From JAEUHQ01 sp964538915 (GTDB lineage Bacteria > Planctomycetota > UBA1135 > UBA2386): a DNA stretch of 64,000 nt. The notes under the pieces were generated by a model. That model was not told the DNA's origin and did not search any database. It saw only the letters and a program-made list of their open reading frames with translations. Shown one piece after another: positions 8,005 through 16,932 of this stretch (positions are counted from its first letter, which is position 1; every line of letters starts with the position of its first letter). The position numbers were made by a program, and so were the translations under genes. The stretch covers positions 15,630-79,629 of the forward strand of contig CAZIFB010000019.1 in assembly GCA_964538915.1 (NCBI GenBank). Reading direction: 5' to 3'.

Positions 8005-9213
8005 TCACCAGGGAGCGTCCGGTCGGACCCGCGTCGGGACCAGGCTGCCCCACCAGCCCGTGTCGGACGCGAACGTGCGCCGCGCCGCCCGGACTGCGCC
8101 GTCCGGTGTCACCGCCGCCAGCGTCGCCGGATCGATCCCCCGCCGCCGTGCCAGTGCCGAGCCGATCGCACGGCCCGGCAACACCGACGCCTCGGCACTT
8201 CCCGCCGCACCGCACTCCGACTCCAGCGCCCGAACCGCCGCGGCGACCTCGGCCGTGCTGGGCGGCCGCTCGCGCAGATCGGCGAGCAGGGCTTCGATGT
8301 CGGCCCGCGCTCCGCTCGGGTCCGCCTCGTCGAGCCCGCGCCGGCAGAATCGGACCAGCGGTTCGCCGCGCGTCCACGACCACGAAACCGCGGGTGCCTT
8401 GGCGATCCACTCCTTGCCGCGGAACCGCCACCGCCTTGCCGCACGCGACCGCGCGACCTCCACCGCGACGGCGAGTTCCGGACTCGCGTCGTCGACGACG
8501 AACGCGGCCGCGGCGAACGGACCGTCGATGCGCGCGTGCGGCACCGGGGGCTCCACTCGCAACGGATCGGGACCGCGTTCGCTCGCGCGAGGTGAGGACC
8601 CGTCGCGGACACGCCACGTCTCCGCTGCAGCCCGCACGTCGGCGGGAACCGCGCCGACGCCGACCGCGCGGAATCCGACCGCCTCCCGCAGTCGTTCGCG
8701 CAGACGAGCCGCGTCGATGGTCGCGACCGCACTCGCGGTGCCGGCGACGGGGCGTGCCATCGGCCCCGTCAGCAGTGCACGTCGCGCGGCGCACTCGAGC
8801 ACGTCGCCGGGGAACAGGAACTGCGCGTCGTCCGCGGCGAGAGCCGCGCGCGCAATCGCGAGGCACACGGCGTCGTCGCTCGGCGCGAGGCCGTCGTCGA
8901 CCAGCGCTCTGCAGAAAGCGAAGCCCGACGCAGCCCGCTCGGCATCGACCAGCACGAACGCGACGGTCGCGTCCGCGAACACCTGCGTTCCGCTGCCGAG
9001 CGTGTCCGGCACCGCCGCGCGCGCTCGTTCGAGCCGGCACTCGGCGAGCGCTCGCGCGATCCCGTGTTCACCGTCCGCGTCGTCGACGAAGCCCGCGTGG
9101 AAGACCACCGCGAACGCCGTCGCCTTCGCGCCCGGCAGCTCGTTCCATGTCCAGACCGGCTCCTGCGCGAGCGCAGCGGACACCACCAGTGCAAGACCGA
9201 GAACATGCCTCAT
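8005..9213 (-). CDS. Exported M16-peptidase-like protein, probably inactive
   Basis: A 402-residue protein with a signal peptide (MRHVLGLALVVSAALAQ). The layout suggests an M16 (pitrilysin/insulinase-like) fold: a first strand around AFAVVFHAGFVDDADGEHG followed by a helix. The position where active M16 enzymes carry HxxEH reads IARALAECRLE, so the zinc ligands are missing. A later segment (AFVVDDASPELAVAVEVARS) resembles the usual second half. Family membership is a weak-motif inference. Its ATG overlaps the stop of the upstream ABC gene (ATGA at 9213-9210), implying coupled translation and a shared role, perhaps handling a transported substrate. Confidence 0.6.
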   Translation of the reverse strand: MRHVLGLALVVSAALAQEPVWTWNELPGAKATAFAVVFHAGFVDDADGEHGIARALAECRLERARAAVPDTLGSGTQVFADATVAFVLVDAERAASGFAFCRALVDDGLAPSDDAVCLAIARAALAADDAQFLFPGDVLECAARRALLTGPMARPVAGTASAVATIDAARLRERLREAVGFRAVGVGAVPADVRAAAETWRVRDGSSPRASERGPDPLRVEPPVPHARIDGPFAAAAFVVDDASPELAVAVEVARSRAARRWRFRGKEWIAKAPAVSWSWTRGEPLVRFCRRGLDEADPSGARADIEALLADLRERPPSTAEVAAAVRALESECGAAGSAEASVLPGRAIGSALARRRGIDPATLAAVTPDGAVRAARRTFASDTGWWGSLVPTRVRPDAPW

Positions 9214-10568
9214 CGCGACGACCTCCCGCCCGAGACGACGACGACACGGTCCGCGATCGCCTCGGCGAGATCGACGTCGTGCGTGACCACCACGATCGCG
9301 AGCCCGCGCTGTCGCTGCATCGCGAGGAGGAGGTCGATCACGGCGAGCGCCGAGCCGCGGTCGAGCCCGGCGGTCGGCTCGTCGAGCACGACGACGTCGG
9401 GATGCACGGCGATGGCGCGGAGCAGCGCCGCCCGGCGTCGCTCGCCGCCCGACAGTTCGTGCACGGAACGGTCCAGCACTCCGTCGGCGAGATTCAGTTC
9501 GCGTGCGACGCTCGCGGTGTCGACGAACGGCGACCTCGCCTCCTCGACCAGTGACCGGATCGTCCGCCGCGGTGTCAGCGACGCCTGGGCGTCCTGGCAG
9601 ACGAGCTGCACGGCGCCGACGCGGGAAGGACGATCGACGGTGCCTCGATCGGGGCGACGGTGACCCGCGAGCACGCGACCGAGCGTCGTCTTGCCGGCTC
9701 CCGACGCGCCGACGATCGCGACGACTTCGCCGCGGCGCACGTCGAAGTCGACGTCCTCGAGCACCGTCACCGGCCCGTTCTTCACCGTGACGCCGCGAGC
9801 GGTGAGCAGCGGAACGACGCCGATCTCCACGCCGCCGCGGCGACGCGGCCACGCCGGGCCGGACGCAGCACCGGGCACGAACGCTCCCCCTTGCTGCGAG
9901 AAGACCCGCGCCCCCAGGTCGCGCAGCAGTCGCTGGTCGTGGGTCGCGACGAGGACCGCGCTGCCCCGCGCGAGCAACGCCCGCAGATGCTCCACGTGCT
10001 CCGTGTAGGTCGTGCCGTCGAGATGCGCCGACGGCTCGTCCGCGACGACGAGCTCGGGCGAGCGGAGGAACGCGATCGCGAGCAGTGCGCACTGCGCCTG
10101 ACCACCGGAGATCTCGTGCGGGAATCGCCGGCACACGCCCTCGGGATCGCGCAAGCCGAGTTCTCCGAGCGCGGCGACGGCATCGTCGTGCGACCGGCCG
10201 GTCGCGCTCGAGACCTGCGACCCGACGCGCTCCAGCGGATCGAGCGAGTTCGCCGCATCCTGCATCAGGAACGTGATCTCGCTCCGCAGGACGTGGCGCC
10301 GCCGAGCGTCGTCCGCCGCGACGAGGTCGGTACCGCGCCAGCGGACCGCGCCTTCGACGACCGCGGTCTCGTCGACGAGACCGAAGCACGCCGCGAGGAG
10401 CGTGCTCTTGCCCGAACCCGACGGTCCGTACAACGCCGCGACCTCACCGGGACCGAGGTCGAGGCACGGCAGCTGCACGGACCACGCCGGACGCCGATGC
10501 ACGCCGAGCCGCTCGACTTCGAAGAGCTTCACCACGCCGTGGCATCGCACGGCATGGCGGGCCGTCAT
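9210..10568 (-). CDS. ABC transporter ATPase with two fused cassettes
   Basis: A 452-residue protein with two complete nucleotide-binding domains. Domain 1 has Walker A GPSGSGKST, signature ISGGQAQ and Walker B VVADEPSAHLD. Domain 2 has Walker A GASGAGKTT, signature LSGGERRR and Walker B VVVLDEPTAGLD. The pattern is closest to fused DppD-DppF/OppDF-type ATPases that power peptide or nickel import. No permease or binding-protein gene is adjacent; instead the exported M16-like gene overlaps its stop by 4 nt. The start at 10568 is tentative because no clear Shine-Dalgarno precedes it. Divergent from the next gene, whose start is 28 nt away. Confidence 0.85.
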   Translation of the reverse strand: MTARHAVRCHGVVKLFEVERLGVHRRPAWSVQLPCLDLGPGEVAALYGPSGSGKSTLLAACFGLVDETAVVEGAVRWRGTDLVAADDARRRHVLRSEITFLMQDAANSLDPLERVGSQVSSATGRSHDDAVAALGELGLRDPEGVCRRFPHEISGGQAQCALLAIAFLRSPELVVADEPSAHLDGTTYTEHVEHLRALLARGSAVLVATHDQRLLRDLGARVFSQQGGAFVPGAASGPAWPRRRGGVEIGVVPLLTARGVTVKNGPVTVLEDVDFDVRRGEVVAIVGASGAGKTTLGRVLAGHRRPDRGTVDRPSRVGAVQLVCQDAQASLTPRRTIRSLVEEARSPFVDTASVARELNLADGVLDRSVHELSGGERRRAALLRAIAVHPDVVVLDEPTAGLDRGSALAVIDLLLAMQRQRGLAIVVVTHDVDLAEAIADRVVVVSGGRSSR

Positions 10569-10596
10569 GCAAGCTCGTCGCGTTATGCTGCGCCCC

Positions 10597-11700
10597 ATGT
10601 TCCGAATCCCGTTCCTCCTGGCGACGCTCGTCGCGCCGTCCGCCCTCACGGCCCAGTCGACGCTGACCGAGCTGCAGAGACAGTTCGCACGCGAAGTACA
10701 GGGCCTCGGCAACGCGGGTCGCGAACAAGGCGAGCGGCTGCTGGCGGACCACGTGAAGCGCCTCGCCGCGTTCGTCGCGAACGAAGCGAAGGACGACGAC
10801 CGCTGGAACGGTCGCCTCATGCTCGCGGACCTGAACCTCGCGAAGGGCGACCCCGCCGCTGCCGCCGCCACCCTGAAGGAGATCGACGCGACCGCCGCGC
10901 CGGCGCTCCTGCTGGTCACGGCGGCGACCTTCGCGCAGCGGCTCGACCTCCTCGAACTGCGCGGGCAGTGGATTCGCGCCGCGATCAACAAGCCGGCGCC
11001 GCTCCCGGACCGCCTCGCGATGGCCAGGCTCTTCATGGTCGTGCTGCACGAAGTGGAACGCGGCGAGACGATCTTCGCGGAGGCCCTCGCCGCGGCGCCG
11101 ACCGACGAAGACAAGGCACTCGTGCGATGGAACCGCGCGGACGCTCTGCGCGACCGCGAGGACCTGCCCGACAACGCCGCGTACGAAGAACTGGAGAAAC
11201 TCGCGGCCGACCTGCCCGCCACCTACTGGGGCTCGGTCGCCAAGGACCGGCTGCGCGTCACTTCGTTGCGCATCGGCGACGACGCGATCCCGTTCCGGGC
11301 GACCACGCGCGAACACGGCGAGATCGTGTCCGGCGACCAGCGCGGCAAGGCGATCCTGCTCGTGTTCTGGCAGGCGGACGACCGCGATCTGCCCCGGCTC
11401 GTCGAGATGATCGCGCAGATGAAGAAGAGCGCCGGCGATCGCCTCCTGGTGCTCGGCGTCTCGCTCGACCGGGACGTGGCGACGATCGAGGCTGCCGTGA
11501 AGAAGCTCGGCATCACGTTCCCCGTCGTCGGCGACGGCAAGGGCACGCAGGGCGACGTCGCACTGCGCTGGTTCGCAGAAGGTCCGGTCGTCCACGTCAT
11601 CGACGGCCGCGGCAAGATGGCCGGCATCGGCCTGCACTCGGGCACCGCGGACGGCCGCGCCGAGCTGGTCGACGTCGTCGAACGGGCCACGCGGCCCTGA
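10597..11700 (+). CDS. Exported protein with helical N-domain and thioredoxin-like C-domain
   Basis: A 367-residue protein; ATG 10597 opens a signal peptide (MFRIPFLLATLVAPSALTAQ). ATGs at 10585 and 10567 in the same frame would only lengthen its N-terminus. Residues about 30-210 are helical and TPR-like. Residues about 215-365 resemble the TlpA/AhpC thioredoxin fold: KAILLVFWQADDRD, then LLVLGVSLDRDVATIEAAV, GITFPVVGDGKG and the cis-Pro region GPVVHVIDGRGKM. The CxxC motif is absent (the usual site reads WQADDRD), so redox activity is unlikely and a binding role is more plausible. Convergent with the following membrane-protein gene, 27 nt away. Confidence 0.7.
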   Translation: MFRIPFLLATLVAPSALTAQSTLTELQRQFAREVQGLGNAGREQGERLLADHVKRLAAFVANEAKDDDRWNGRLMLADLNLAKGDPAAAAATLKEIDATAAPALLLVTAATFAQRLDLLELRGQWIRAAINKPAPLPDRLAMARLFMVVLHEVERGETIFAEALAAAPTDEDKALVRWNRADALRDREDLPDNAAYEELEKLAADLPATYWGSVAKDRLRVTSLRIGDDAIPFRATTREHGEIVSGDQRGKAILLVFWQADDRDLPRLVEMIAQMKKSAGDRLLVLGVSLDRDVATIEAAVKKLGITFPVVGDGKGTQGDVALRWFAEGPVVHVIDGRGKMAGIGLHSGTADGRAELVDVVERATRP

Positions 11701-11727
11701 TCTCCTCGCGACCCCGGTCAGCACCGA

Positions 11728-12843
11728 TCAGCGGCGCAGCATCGCGCGGCGCACCACGAACACGAGCGCGAGCAGCCCCTCGCTCGTGACGACGGCCATC
11801 GCCGGCGCCGCGGGAGTCACGTCGCGACCGGCCGGCTCGCCCGCGGCAGCCGCGAGGAACACGCCGCACTGCACCAGCAGCACGACGTCGGCGCCGATCC
11901 GACCGCCGCGACCGAACCGCAGACCCGTTCGCACGATGCCGCTTGCGCACCCGACCACGAAGAGGAACACCAGCGGTGCGCGCAGCCACACGGTCTCCGG
12001 GAGCAGCGCCACCGGACTCGGCGACGGCGTCGCGTCGGTACCGTGTGAAACGCGCACGAGCAGCCACCACGCGACCGCCGGAGCGAGCAGCGTCGCCACG
12101 GTCCAGGGCAGGAGACGCGCGTTGATCGCGCGGATCGGGACCCGCAGCAAGCCGCGATCGCGGAGGATCCTCACTCCGCGCAGGCCGATCTGGAGCGTCG
12201 CCAGCACCAGCACCACGCCGGGCACGAGCAGGCACTCACCGACCGAAGCCATGGTCGCGACGGCCAGCCCGAGAGCTCCACTCGCGCAACCCGCCATTGC
12301 GAACACGTCCAGCCGGCGCAGCCGGCGGCGACGGGCTTGCAGCATCGGCGGCTGAGCCTGCACCTGCAGGAGGAGCAGCGCGAACCACGCGAACACGGCC
12401 GCGAGCGACTCCGATCGCAGCACGTGGCCGTTGCCGACGACCACGGGAGACAGGGCGAGGCAGAGGCACGCGAGGAGCGCCTGCAGGCGGCCGCGCGCCA
12501 GCATCACCGCCAGATAGGTCGTCAGCGACAGGCAGGTCACGGCGAGGACCTGCGCGAACCTCGCCTTCGTCACGAGCGCGGCCAAGGCGGTCGCATCGGT
12601 CGGGACCGCAGCGGGCTCGGGCCAGCACGTCGCGCGGTGGAACAGGCTGCCGAGTTCACTGAGGCCGGCGCCGCCGCCGCCCAGGGCGGCCGCTATCCGC
12701 GCGACCTCGAGCGACGTGGGCGGCGCCGCGATGCCGCTGCCGGCGACCAGCGTCGGCAGGACGACGATGCCGACGATCACGGCCGCGGCAGCCGCACTTC
12801 GGTGCGCACGGTTCGGCGCCGGCCACCCGCCCCTCTCGGTCAC
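11728..12843 (-). CDS. Polytopic membrane protein, possibly glycosyltransferase-39-like
   Basis: A 371-residue integral membrane protein with about eight or nine hydrophobic segments (for example AAAAAVIVGIVVLPTLVA, VLAVTCLSLTTYLAVML and PLVFLFVVGCASGIV). The segment VVVGNGHVLRSESLAAVFAW after the third helix resembles part of PMT/GT39-like membrane glycosyltransferases, but the catalytic DE motif of that family is not evident, so the assignment is speculative. It starts with GTG overlapping the ridA stop (GTGA at 12843-12840), so it is translated together with ridA. Confidence 0.6.
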   Translation of the reverse strand: MTERGGWPAPNRAHRSAAAAAVIVGIVVLPTLVAGSGIAAPPTSLEVARIAAALGGGGAGLSELGSLFHRATCWPEPAAVPTDATALAALVTKARFAQVLAVTCLSLTTYLAVMLARGRLQALLACLCLALSPVVVGNGHVLRSESLAAVFAWFALLLLQVQAQPPMLQARRRRLRRLDVFAMAGCASGALGLAVATMASVGECLLVPGVVLVLATLQIGLRGVRILRDRGLLRVPIRAINARLLPWTVATLLAPAVAWWLLVRVSHGTDATPSPSPVALLPETVWLRAPLVFLFVVGCASGIVRTGLRFGRGGRIGADVVLLVQCGVFLAAAAGEPAGRDVTPAAPAMAVVTSEGLLALVFVVRRAMLRR

Positions 12844-13220
12844 AGCGCCGCGATGCAGTCGATCTCGACCAGCCCGCCCTTCGGCAGCTCCTTCACCGCA
12901 ACCGTCGCGCGCGCCGGCTTGTGCGTACCGAAGTGCTTCCCGTAGACGTCGTTCACGCTGGCGAAGTCGGCCATGCTGACGAGGTAGATCGTCGTACGGA
13001 CGACCTGGTTCAGTCCGGCCCCGCCGGCCTTCAGGACTGCGGCGAGATTCTTCATCACCTGCTCGGCCTGCGCGGCCGCGGTGTCGCCGACCATCTGCAT
13101 GGTCGACGGATCGAGTGCGATCTGGCCGCTGCAGAAGAGGAGATTGCCGGCGCGAATGGCCTGGCTGTACGGACCGATCGCGGCGGGAGCCGACGTCGAG
13201 TGGCAGGGTTCGAGGTTCAT
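12840..13220 (-). CDS. ridA: RidA family enamine/imine deaminase
   Basis: A 126-residue protein, typical RidA length. It hydrolyses reactive 2-aminoacrylate released by PLP-dependent dehydratases, protecting PLP enzymes in the cytoplasm. Visible hallmarks are IGPYSQAIRAGNLLFCSGQI near the N-terminus, VVRTTIYLVSMADF in the middle and the catalytic Arg104 in the KPARATVAV segment, followed by LVEIDCIA. All key positions are present. It lies 46 nt downstream of coaD on the same strand and its stop overlaps the start of a membrane-protein gene, suggesting a three-gene unit. Confidence 0.93.
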   Translation of the reverse strand: MNLEPCHSTSAPAAIGPYSQAIRAGNLLFCSGQIALDPSTMQMVGDTAAAQAEQVMKNLAAVLKAGGAGLNQVVRTTIYLVSMADFASVNDVYGKHFGTHKPARATVAVKELPKGGLVEIDCIAAL

Positions 13221-13266
13221 GGGAGAGCGTGAGAGGCTACCCGGAACGTCACGGCGATCGCGCGGT

Positions 13267-13752
13267 CTATCGTGGCGGCCGCAGACGTTCGCGCAGCCGC
13301 TGTTCGACGGGCGGCGGCAGGAAGCTCGAGACGTCGCCGCCGTTGCGCACGATCTCGCGGATCAGCGACGACGAGACATAGCTGAACTGCACGCTCGGCA
13401 TCACGAAGACCGTCTCGATGCCCGGCGCGAGGTGACGGTTCGTCAACGCCATCTGGTACTCGTACTCGAAGTCGGACACCGTGCGGATACCGCGCAGCAC
13501 CGCGCCGATCTTCTGCGCGCGGCAGAAATCGACGACCAGCCCGCCGAAGGACGTCACCGACAGGCGCGGATCCTTCGGCAGCACTTCCCGGAGAAGTTCG
13601 ACCCGCTCGTCGACCGAGAAGGTCGGCGTCTTGCTCCCGTTGCGCGCGACCGCGACGGTCAGGTGGTCGAACAGCGGCAACGCGCGCTCGACGAGATCGA
13701 GGTGACCGCGCGTGACGGGGTCGAAGCTGCCGGGGTAGATGGCCGAGACCAT
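13267..13752 (-). CDS. coaD: Pantetheine-phosphate adenylyltransferase
   Basis: A 161-residue protein, the usual length. It transfers AMP from ATP to 4'-phosphopantetheine to make dephospho-CoA, the penultimate step of CoA synthesis. The nucleotidyltransferase motif is GSFDPVTRGH (residues 8-17, His17), and the C-terminal ATP-binding motif is YVSSSLIREI. RGIRTVSDFEYEYQMA is also family-typical. It is divergent from comEC with only 43 nt between starts, and heads the coaD-ridA-membrane protein run. The CoA pathway gene panB lies elsewhere in this window (58445-59251). Confidence 0.96.
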   Translation of the reverse strand: MVSAIYPGSFDPVTRGHLDLVERALPLFDHLTVAVARNGSKTPTFSVDERVELLREVLPKDPRLSVTSFGGLVVDFCRAQKIGAVLRGIRTVSDFEYEYQMALTNRHLAPGIETVFVMPSVQFSYVSSSLIREIVRNGGDVSSFLPPPVEQRLRERLRPPR

Positions 13753-13795
13753 CGCCGCACTGTAACCGCCGCGTTTTTCCGAGCACCTAGGCGTC

Positions 13796-16036
13796 GTGCA
13801 TCCCCCTCCCGCCCGTCCGGGCTCGGGAGCGCTCGTCGCGGCGGCGCTCTTCGCGCTCCCCGCCGCGGCGCTCGCCAGCGCCCACCTGCCCGTCGCGGCA
13901 GCGATCGCGGCGTTCGGCATCCTGCTCGTGCGGATCACCCGACACCCGCTGCGCTTCGCCGGCCTCTGCGCACTGCCGGCCGTTCTCGCCGGCGCCTCGC
14001 CCCGCGTGACGCAGCCACCCGTCCCGCGCCCCGGACCCGTCACGCTCGCGGGAGACGTGCTGGACGTGCGAAGGAACCCGCGCACCGGCACGACCTTCGT
14101 CGAACTCGGCTGCCCCGGGGCCTCGGTCCGGGTCCGCTTCGACGGCGACGTCGAGGTGCTTCCGGGCGACAGCCTCTTCGCCAGTGGCCGCATCGCGGCG
14201 CCCGCAGCACCCGATCTCCCGCCGACGGTACACGCCGTGGCCTGCACGGCCGTCGTCACCGAGGGTCCGTGGTCGGCCGGTCGCGCAGCCGCCTTCGCGC
14301 GCCGCACCCTCGAGCGCCACCTGCTCCGGCTCGTGCCGGGAGACCGCGGCGCGATGCTGGCATCCCTCGTACTCGGGCGGGCGACGAGACCCTCGAACGA
14401 ACTCACGGCTGCCCATCAGGCGACCGGGCTGTCGCACCTGCTCGCGGTGTCGGGCGCCCATGCCGCCATGCTCGCACTCCTTCTCGGCTTCCGCGCCCGC
14501 GCGCATCGGCTCGATGCGTCGAGGACACGCACCGCCGTCGCATTCGTGCTGCTGCTCGCCTACGCCGCGATCACGGGCAACGAACCGCCGGTACTCCGCG
14601 CCGTCGCAACGTTCGCGCTCGCGTCGCTCGCGGCGCGCACCGGGCGTCCGCTCGGTTTCGCCCCGGGCCTGCTCGCCCCGGCGATCCTGACGTCGCTGCT
14701 GCAGCCGGATGCGCTGCTCGGCCCGAGCTTCCTCCTGAGCTACGCGGCGGTCGCCGGGCTGCATGCCGCCGGTCCGTCACCGCCCCGTTCGTCGCTGCTC
14801 CGATGGCTCGCGCACGCGCTCCGCAGTTCGGCGTGGGCCACGCTGTTCACGGCTCCGCTGACGCTGTTCTTCTTCGGCCAGATCGCGCCGTGGACGGTGA
14901 TCCTGACGCCGCTGCTCGCGCCCCTCGTCGCGACCCTGCTCCTCGGCGGCCTCGCCATCGCGACGATCGCCTGCGGATTGCCCTGGCTCGCCGAAGCGCT
15001 CGCGGTCCCGCTGGACGCAGCGACGGCCGTCTACGTCGCGGCGGTCGAGGCGGCAGACATCCTGCCCGCGACGCCGATCCAGGCGTGGTCGGAGCCAGCG
15101 GCCTGGCTCGTCGCGCTCTGCGCCGGCGGCGCCCTGCTCGTCGCGGAGAGACGACGCGACCGCAAGGGACTCGTCGCGGCGGCGGCAACCGCGATGCTCC
15201 CGTGGTTCCTGCCTCCCCTCGGGGCAGCACCGCCGCGCTTCTTCCTGTTCGCGGTGGGCCACGGGCAGGCGGCGCTCCTGATAGATCCGGACGGCCACCA
15301 GACCGTGATCGACTGCGGCAGCCTGCAGCAGTCGGCACTCGCCGCCCGCCGTGTGCTCGCCCGGCTGGAGCGTCGCCGCATCGACCTGCTCGTCGTCACC
15401 CACGCCGACACGGACCACCACGACGGCGTGCCGTGGCTGCTGCAGCGGGTCCCGATCACGAACGCGCTCCTGCCGCGCGCCCTCGCGTCGTCGCACCTCG
15501 CGAGCACACTGCACGCGCACGGCGCAGGGATCACGTTCCTCGGCCCCGGCGAGCACTCGAAGCCGGCCCCGCACGTCGTCGCCGCGGTGCCCGTCGTACC
15601 GGAAGGCTCGGGCGACAACGATCGCAGCGCGTGGGTCGAGGCCCGCCTCGGTACGGCGACGATCCTCTGCGCCGGCGACGCGGAAGCGACCGGAACGCTC
15701 GCCGCGCTCGCGCAGGACCTCGTGCGTCCGGCAGACGTACTCGTTCTCCCCCACCACGGCCGTCCCAATGCCGCGGCGGCGAACCTGCTCCGGCAGGTCC
15801 GTCCTCGCACGGCCCTCGCATCCGCGGACGGCGCCGACGGCGACACGGCACTCGGCGGCATCGCGCGGTCCTTCGGCGCCGACGTGTTCGTCACGGGCAG
15901 CGACGGCACGATCGAACTGCGCGCCACCGCGTCACCGACCGGCGAACCGGAGCTCCGCGTCGTCCTGCCCGCAGCGGGCCACGCGCTGCGGAGCCCGCGC
16001 GCCGCGCCGCGTAGCGGTCACGAGTCGTGGCGATGA
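13796..16036 (+). CDS. comEC: ComEC/Rec2-type DNA uptake channel protein
   Basis: A 746-residue inner-membrane protein starting at GTG 13796. An N-terminal domain with hydrophobic segments (about 1-160) is followed by the competence domain with many transmembrane helices, including the hallmark GLSHLLAVSGAHAAMLALLL at about 215-235. The C-terminal metallo-beta-lactamase-like domain (about 475-740) has the metal motif THADTDHHDG and later LPHHGRPNAAA. In transformable bacteria ComEC carries single-stranded DNA across the inner membrane. The pseudopilin genes 3 kb away could serve the same uptake process, but no other com gene is nearby. The 3' end overlaps the convergent gene by 19 nt. Confidence 0.93.
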   Translation: MHPPPARPGSGALVAAALFALPAAALASAHLPVAAAIAAFGILLVRITRHPLRFAGLCALPAVLAGASPRVTQPPVPRPGPVTLAGDVLDVRRNPRTGTTFVELGCPGASVRVRFDGDVEVLPGDSLFASGRIAAPAAPDLPPTVHAVACTAVVTEGPWSAGRAAAFARRTLERHLLRLVPGDRGAMLASLVLGRATRPSNELTAAHQATGLSHLLAVSGAHAAMLALLLGFRARAHRLDASRTRTAVAFVLLLAYAAITGNEPPVLRAVATFALASLAARTGRPLGFAPGLLAPAILTSLLQPDALLGPSFLLSYAAVAGLHAAGPSPPRSSLLRWLAHALRSSAWATLFTAPLTLFFFGQIAPWTVILTPLLAPLVATLLLGGLAIATIACGLPWLAEALAVPLDAATAVYVAAVEAADILPATPIQAWSEPAAWLVALCAGGALLVAERRRDRKGLVAAAATAMLPWFLPPLGAAPPRFFLFAVGHGQAALLIDPDGHQTVIDCGSLQQSALAARRVLARLERRRIDLLVVTHADTDHHDGVPWLLQRVPITNALLPRALASSHLASTLHAHGAGITFLGPGEHSKPAPHVVAAVPVVPEGSGDNDRSAWVEARLGTATILCAGDAEATGTLAALAQDLVRPADVLVLPHHGRPNAAAANLLRQVRPRTALASADGADGDTALGGIARSFGADVFVTGSDGTIELRATASPTGEPELRVVLPAAGHALRSPRAAPRSGHESWR

Positions 16037-16932
16037 CCGGCGTCCTGCACGTGAGCCAGCGTGTGCAAGGCCGCCGCCTCGAACGTCGACCCGGTCCCCT
16101 CGCCCGCCAGTGCTTCGAGCACCTGCACGGCCCGCGCGTCGTCCTTCGCGTCGTGCAGCGCCTTGCCGAGGAACAGCGTCGCGCGCTGCCGGTCGTCGCC
16201 CAGCCCCCCGTCGCGCAATGCCGCGTCCAGCACGGTCGCGGCGTCGTGCGGTTTCTTCTCCTTGAAGAGCACGTAGCCCTCGGTGACGCGCGCCGCCGGA
16301 GTCTTCGGCGCCGTGGCGAGCCACTGCCGCGCGCGCGTGAGATCCCCGTCCTGCGCGCACAACCGCGCCAGCCGGTGCCGGGCGTCGGCGACACCGGCGG
16401 TCGCGGCCGCGAGCAGCAGCGGTTCCGCGTCGCGGACGTTGCCGAGCTCGAGCATGAGGCAGCCGAGGGCGTGCTGGTCGGTCGGCAACGGCGCCGTCGC
16501 GACCGCCGCCGAGAGACGCGCGAGATCGGCGCGCTTTGCCGCGCATCTTCGCAGGAACGCCGCGAGTTCGGGCGGATCCTGCGGTCCTGGCCGCGCGGCG
16601 TACCGCCGGCCCGCCGCATCGAGCACCGCGATCCCCATCCCGTCGGGACCGCCGACCCACTCGGCACAGAGCCGCGCGCGTTCCTTGCCGTCGGCGACGA
16701 CCGCGTCGAACGCTCCGTCCGCCAGCGCCGCCGCGACAGCGGGGTCGCCCAACGAGTCCTGCATGCGGTCGCTCGTGACCCGACCGCGCAGGGCGAAGAA
16801 CACCACGAGTTCCCGCTGCGCCGCGCGTGCGTTCGCCAGCGCCCGAGGCATGTCGTCCTGCCACCGCGGTGCGGCCACGCAACCGAACGCCAGCGTCGCT
16901 CCCACCGCGGCGGCGACGACGCGCACGGTCAC
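16018..16932 (-). CDS. Lipoprotein with thioredoxin-like N-part and TPR/Sel1-like repeats
   Basis: A 304-residue protein from GTG 16932. The N-terminus has a hydrophobic segment ending in a lipobox (LAFGC), so it is probably membrane-anchored outside. Residues about 25-130 resemble a thioredoxin-fold domain (RELVVFFALRGRVTSD, later GPDGMGIAVLDAAGRRYA) but lack CxxC. Residues about 140-300 are repeated helices (DAEPLLLAAATAG, ARQWLATAPKT, HDAATVLDAALRDGG), typical of TPR/Sel1. Its GTG overlaps the stop of the S9 peptidase gene (GTGA), so the two are probably made together. The 3' end overlaps comEC by 19 nt. Confidence 0.7.
   Translation of the reverse strand: MTVRVVAAAVGATLAFGCVAAPRWQDDMPRALANARAAQRELVVFFALRGRVTSDRMQDSLGDPAVAAALADGAFDAVVADGKERARLCAEWVGGPDGMGIAVLDAAGRRYAARPGPQDPPELAAFLRRCAAKRADLARLSAAVATAPLPTDQHALGCLMLELGNVRDAEPLLLAAATAGVADARHRLARLCAQDGDLTRARQWLATAPKTPAARVTEGYVLFKEKKPHDAATVLDAALRDGGLGDDRQRATLFLGKALHDAKDDARAVQVLEALAGEGTGSTFEAAALHTLAHVQDAGHRHDS

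Noticed and set aside
6016..8595. Long plus-strand frame opposite the GTPase-kinase fusion
   Set aside because: Low-complexity His/Arg/Leu/Asp composition typical of an antisense shadow; the minus strand holds the real motifs.
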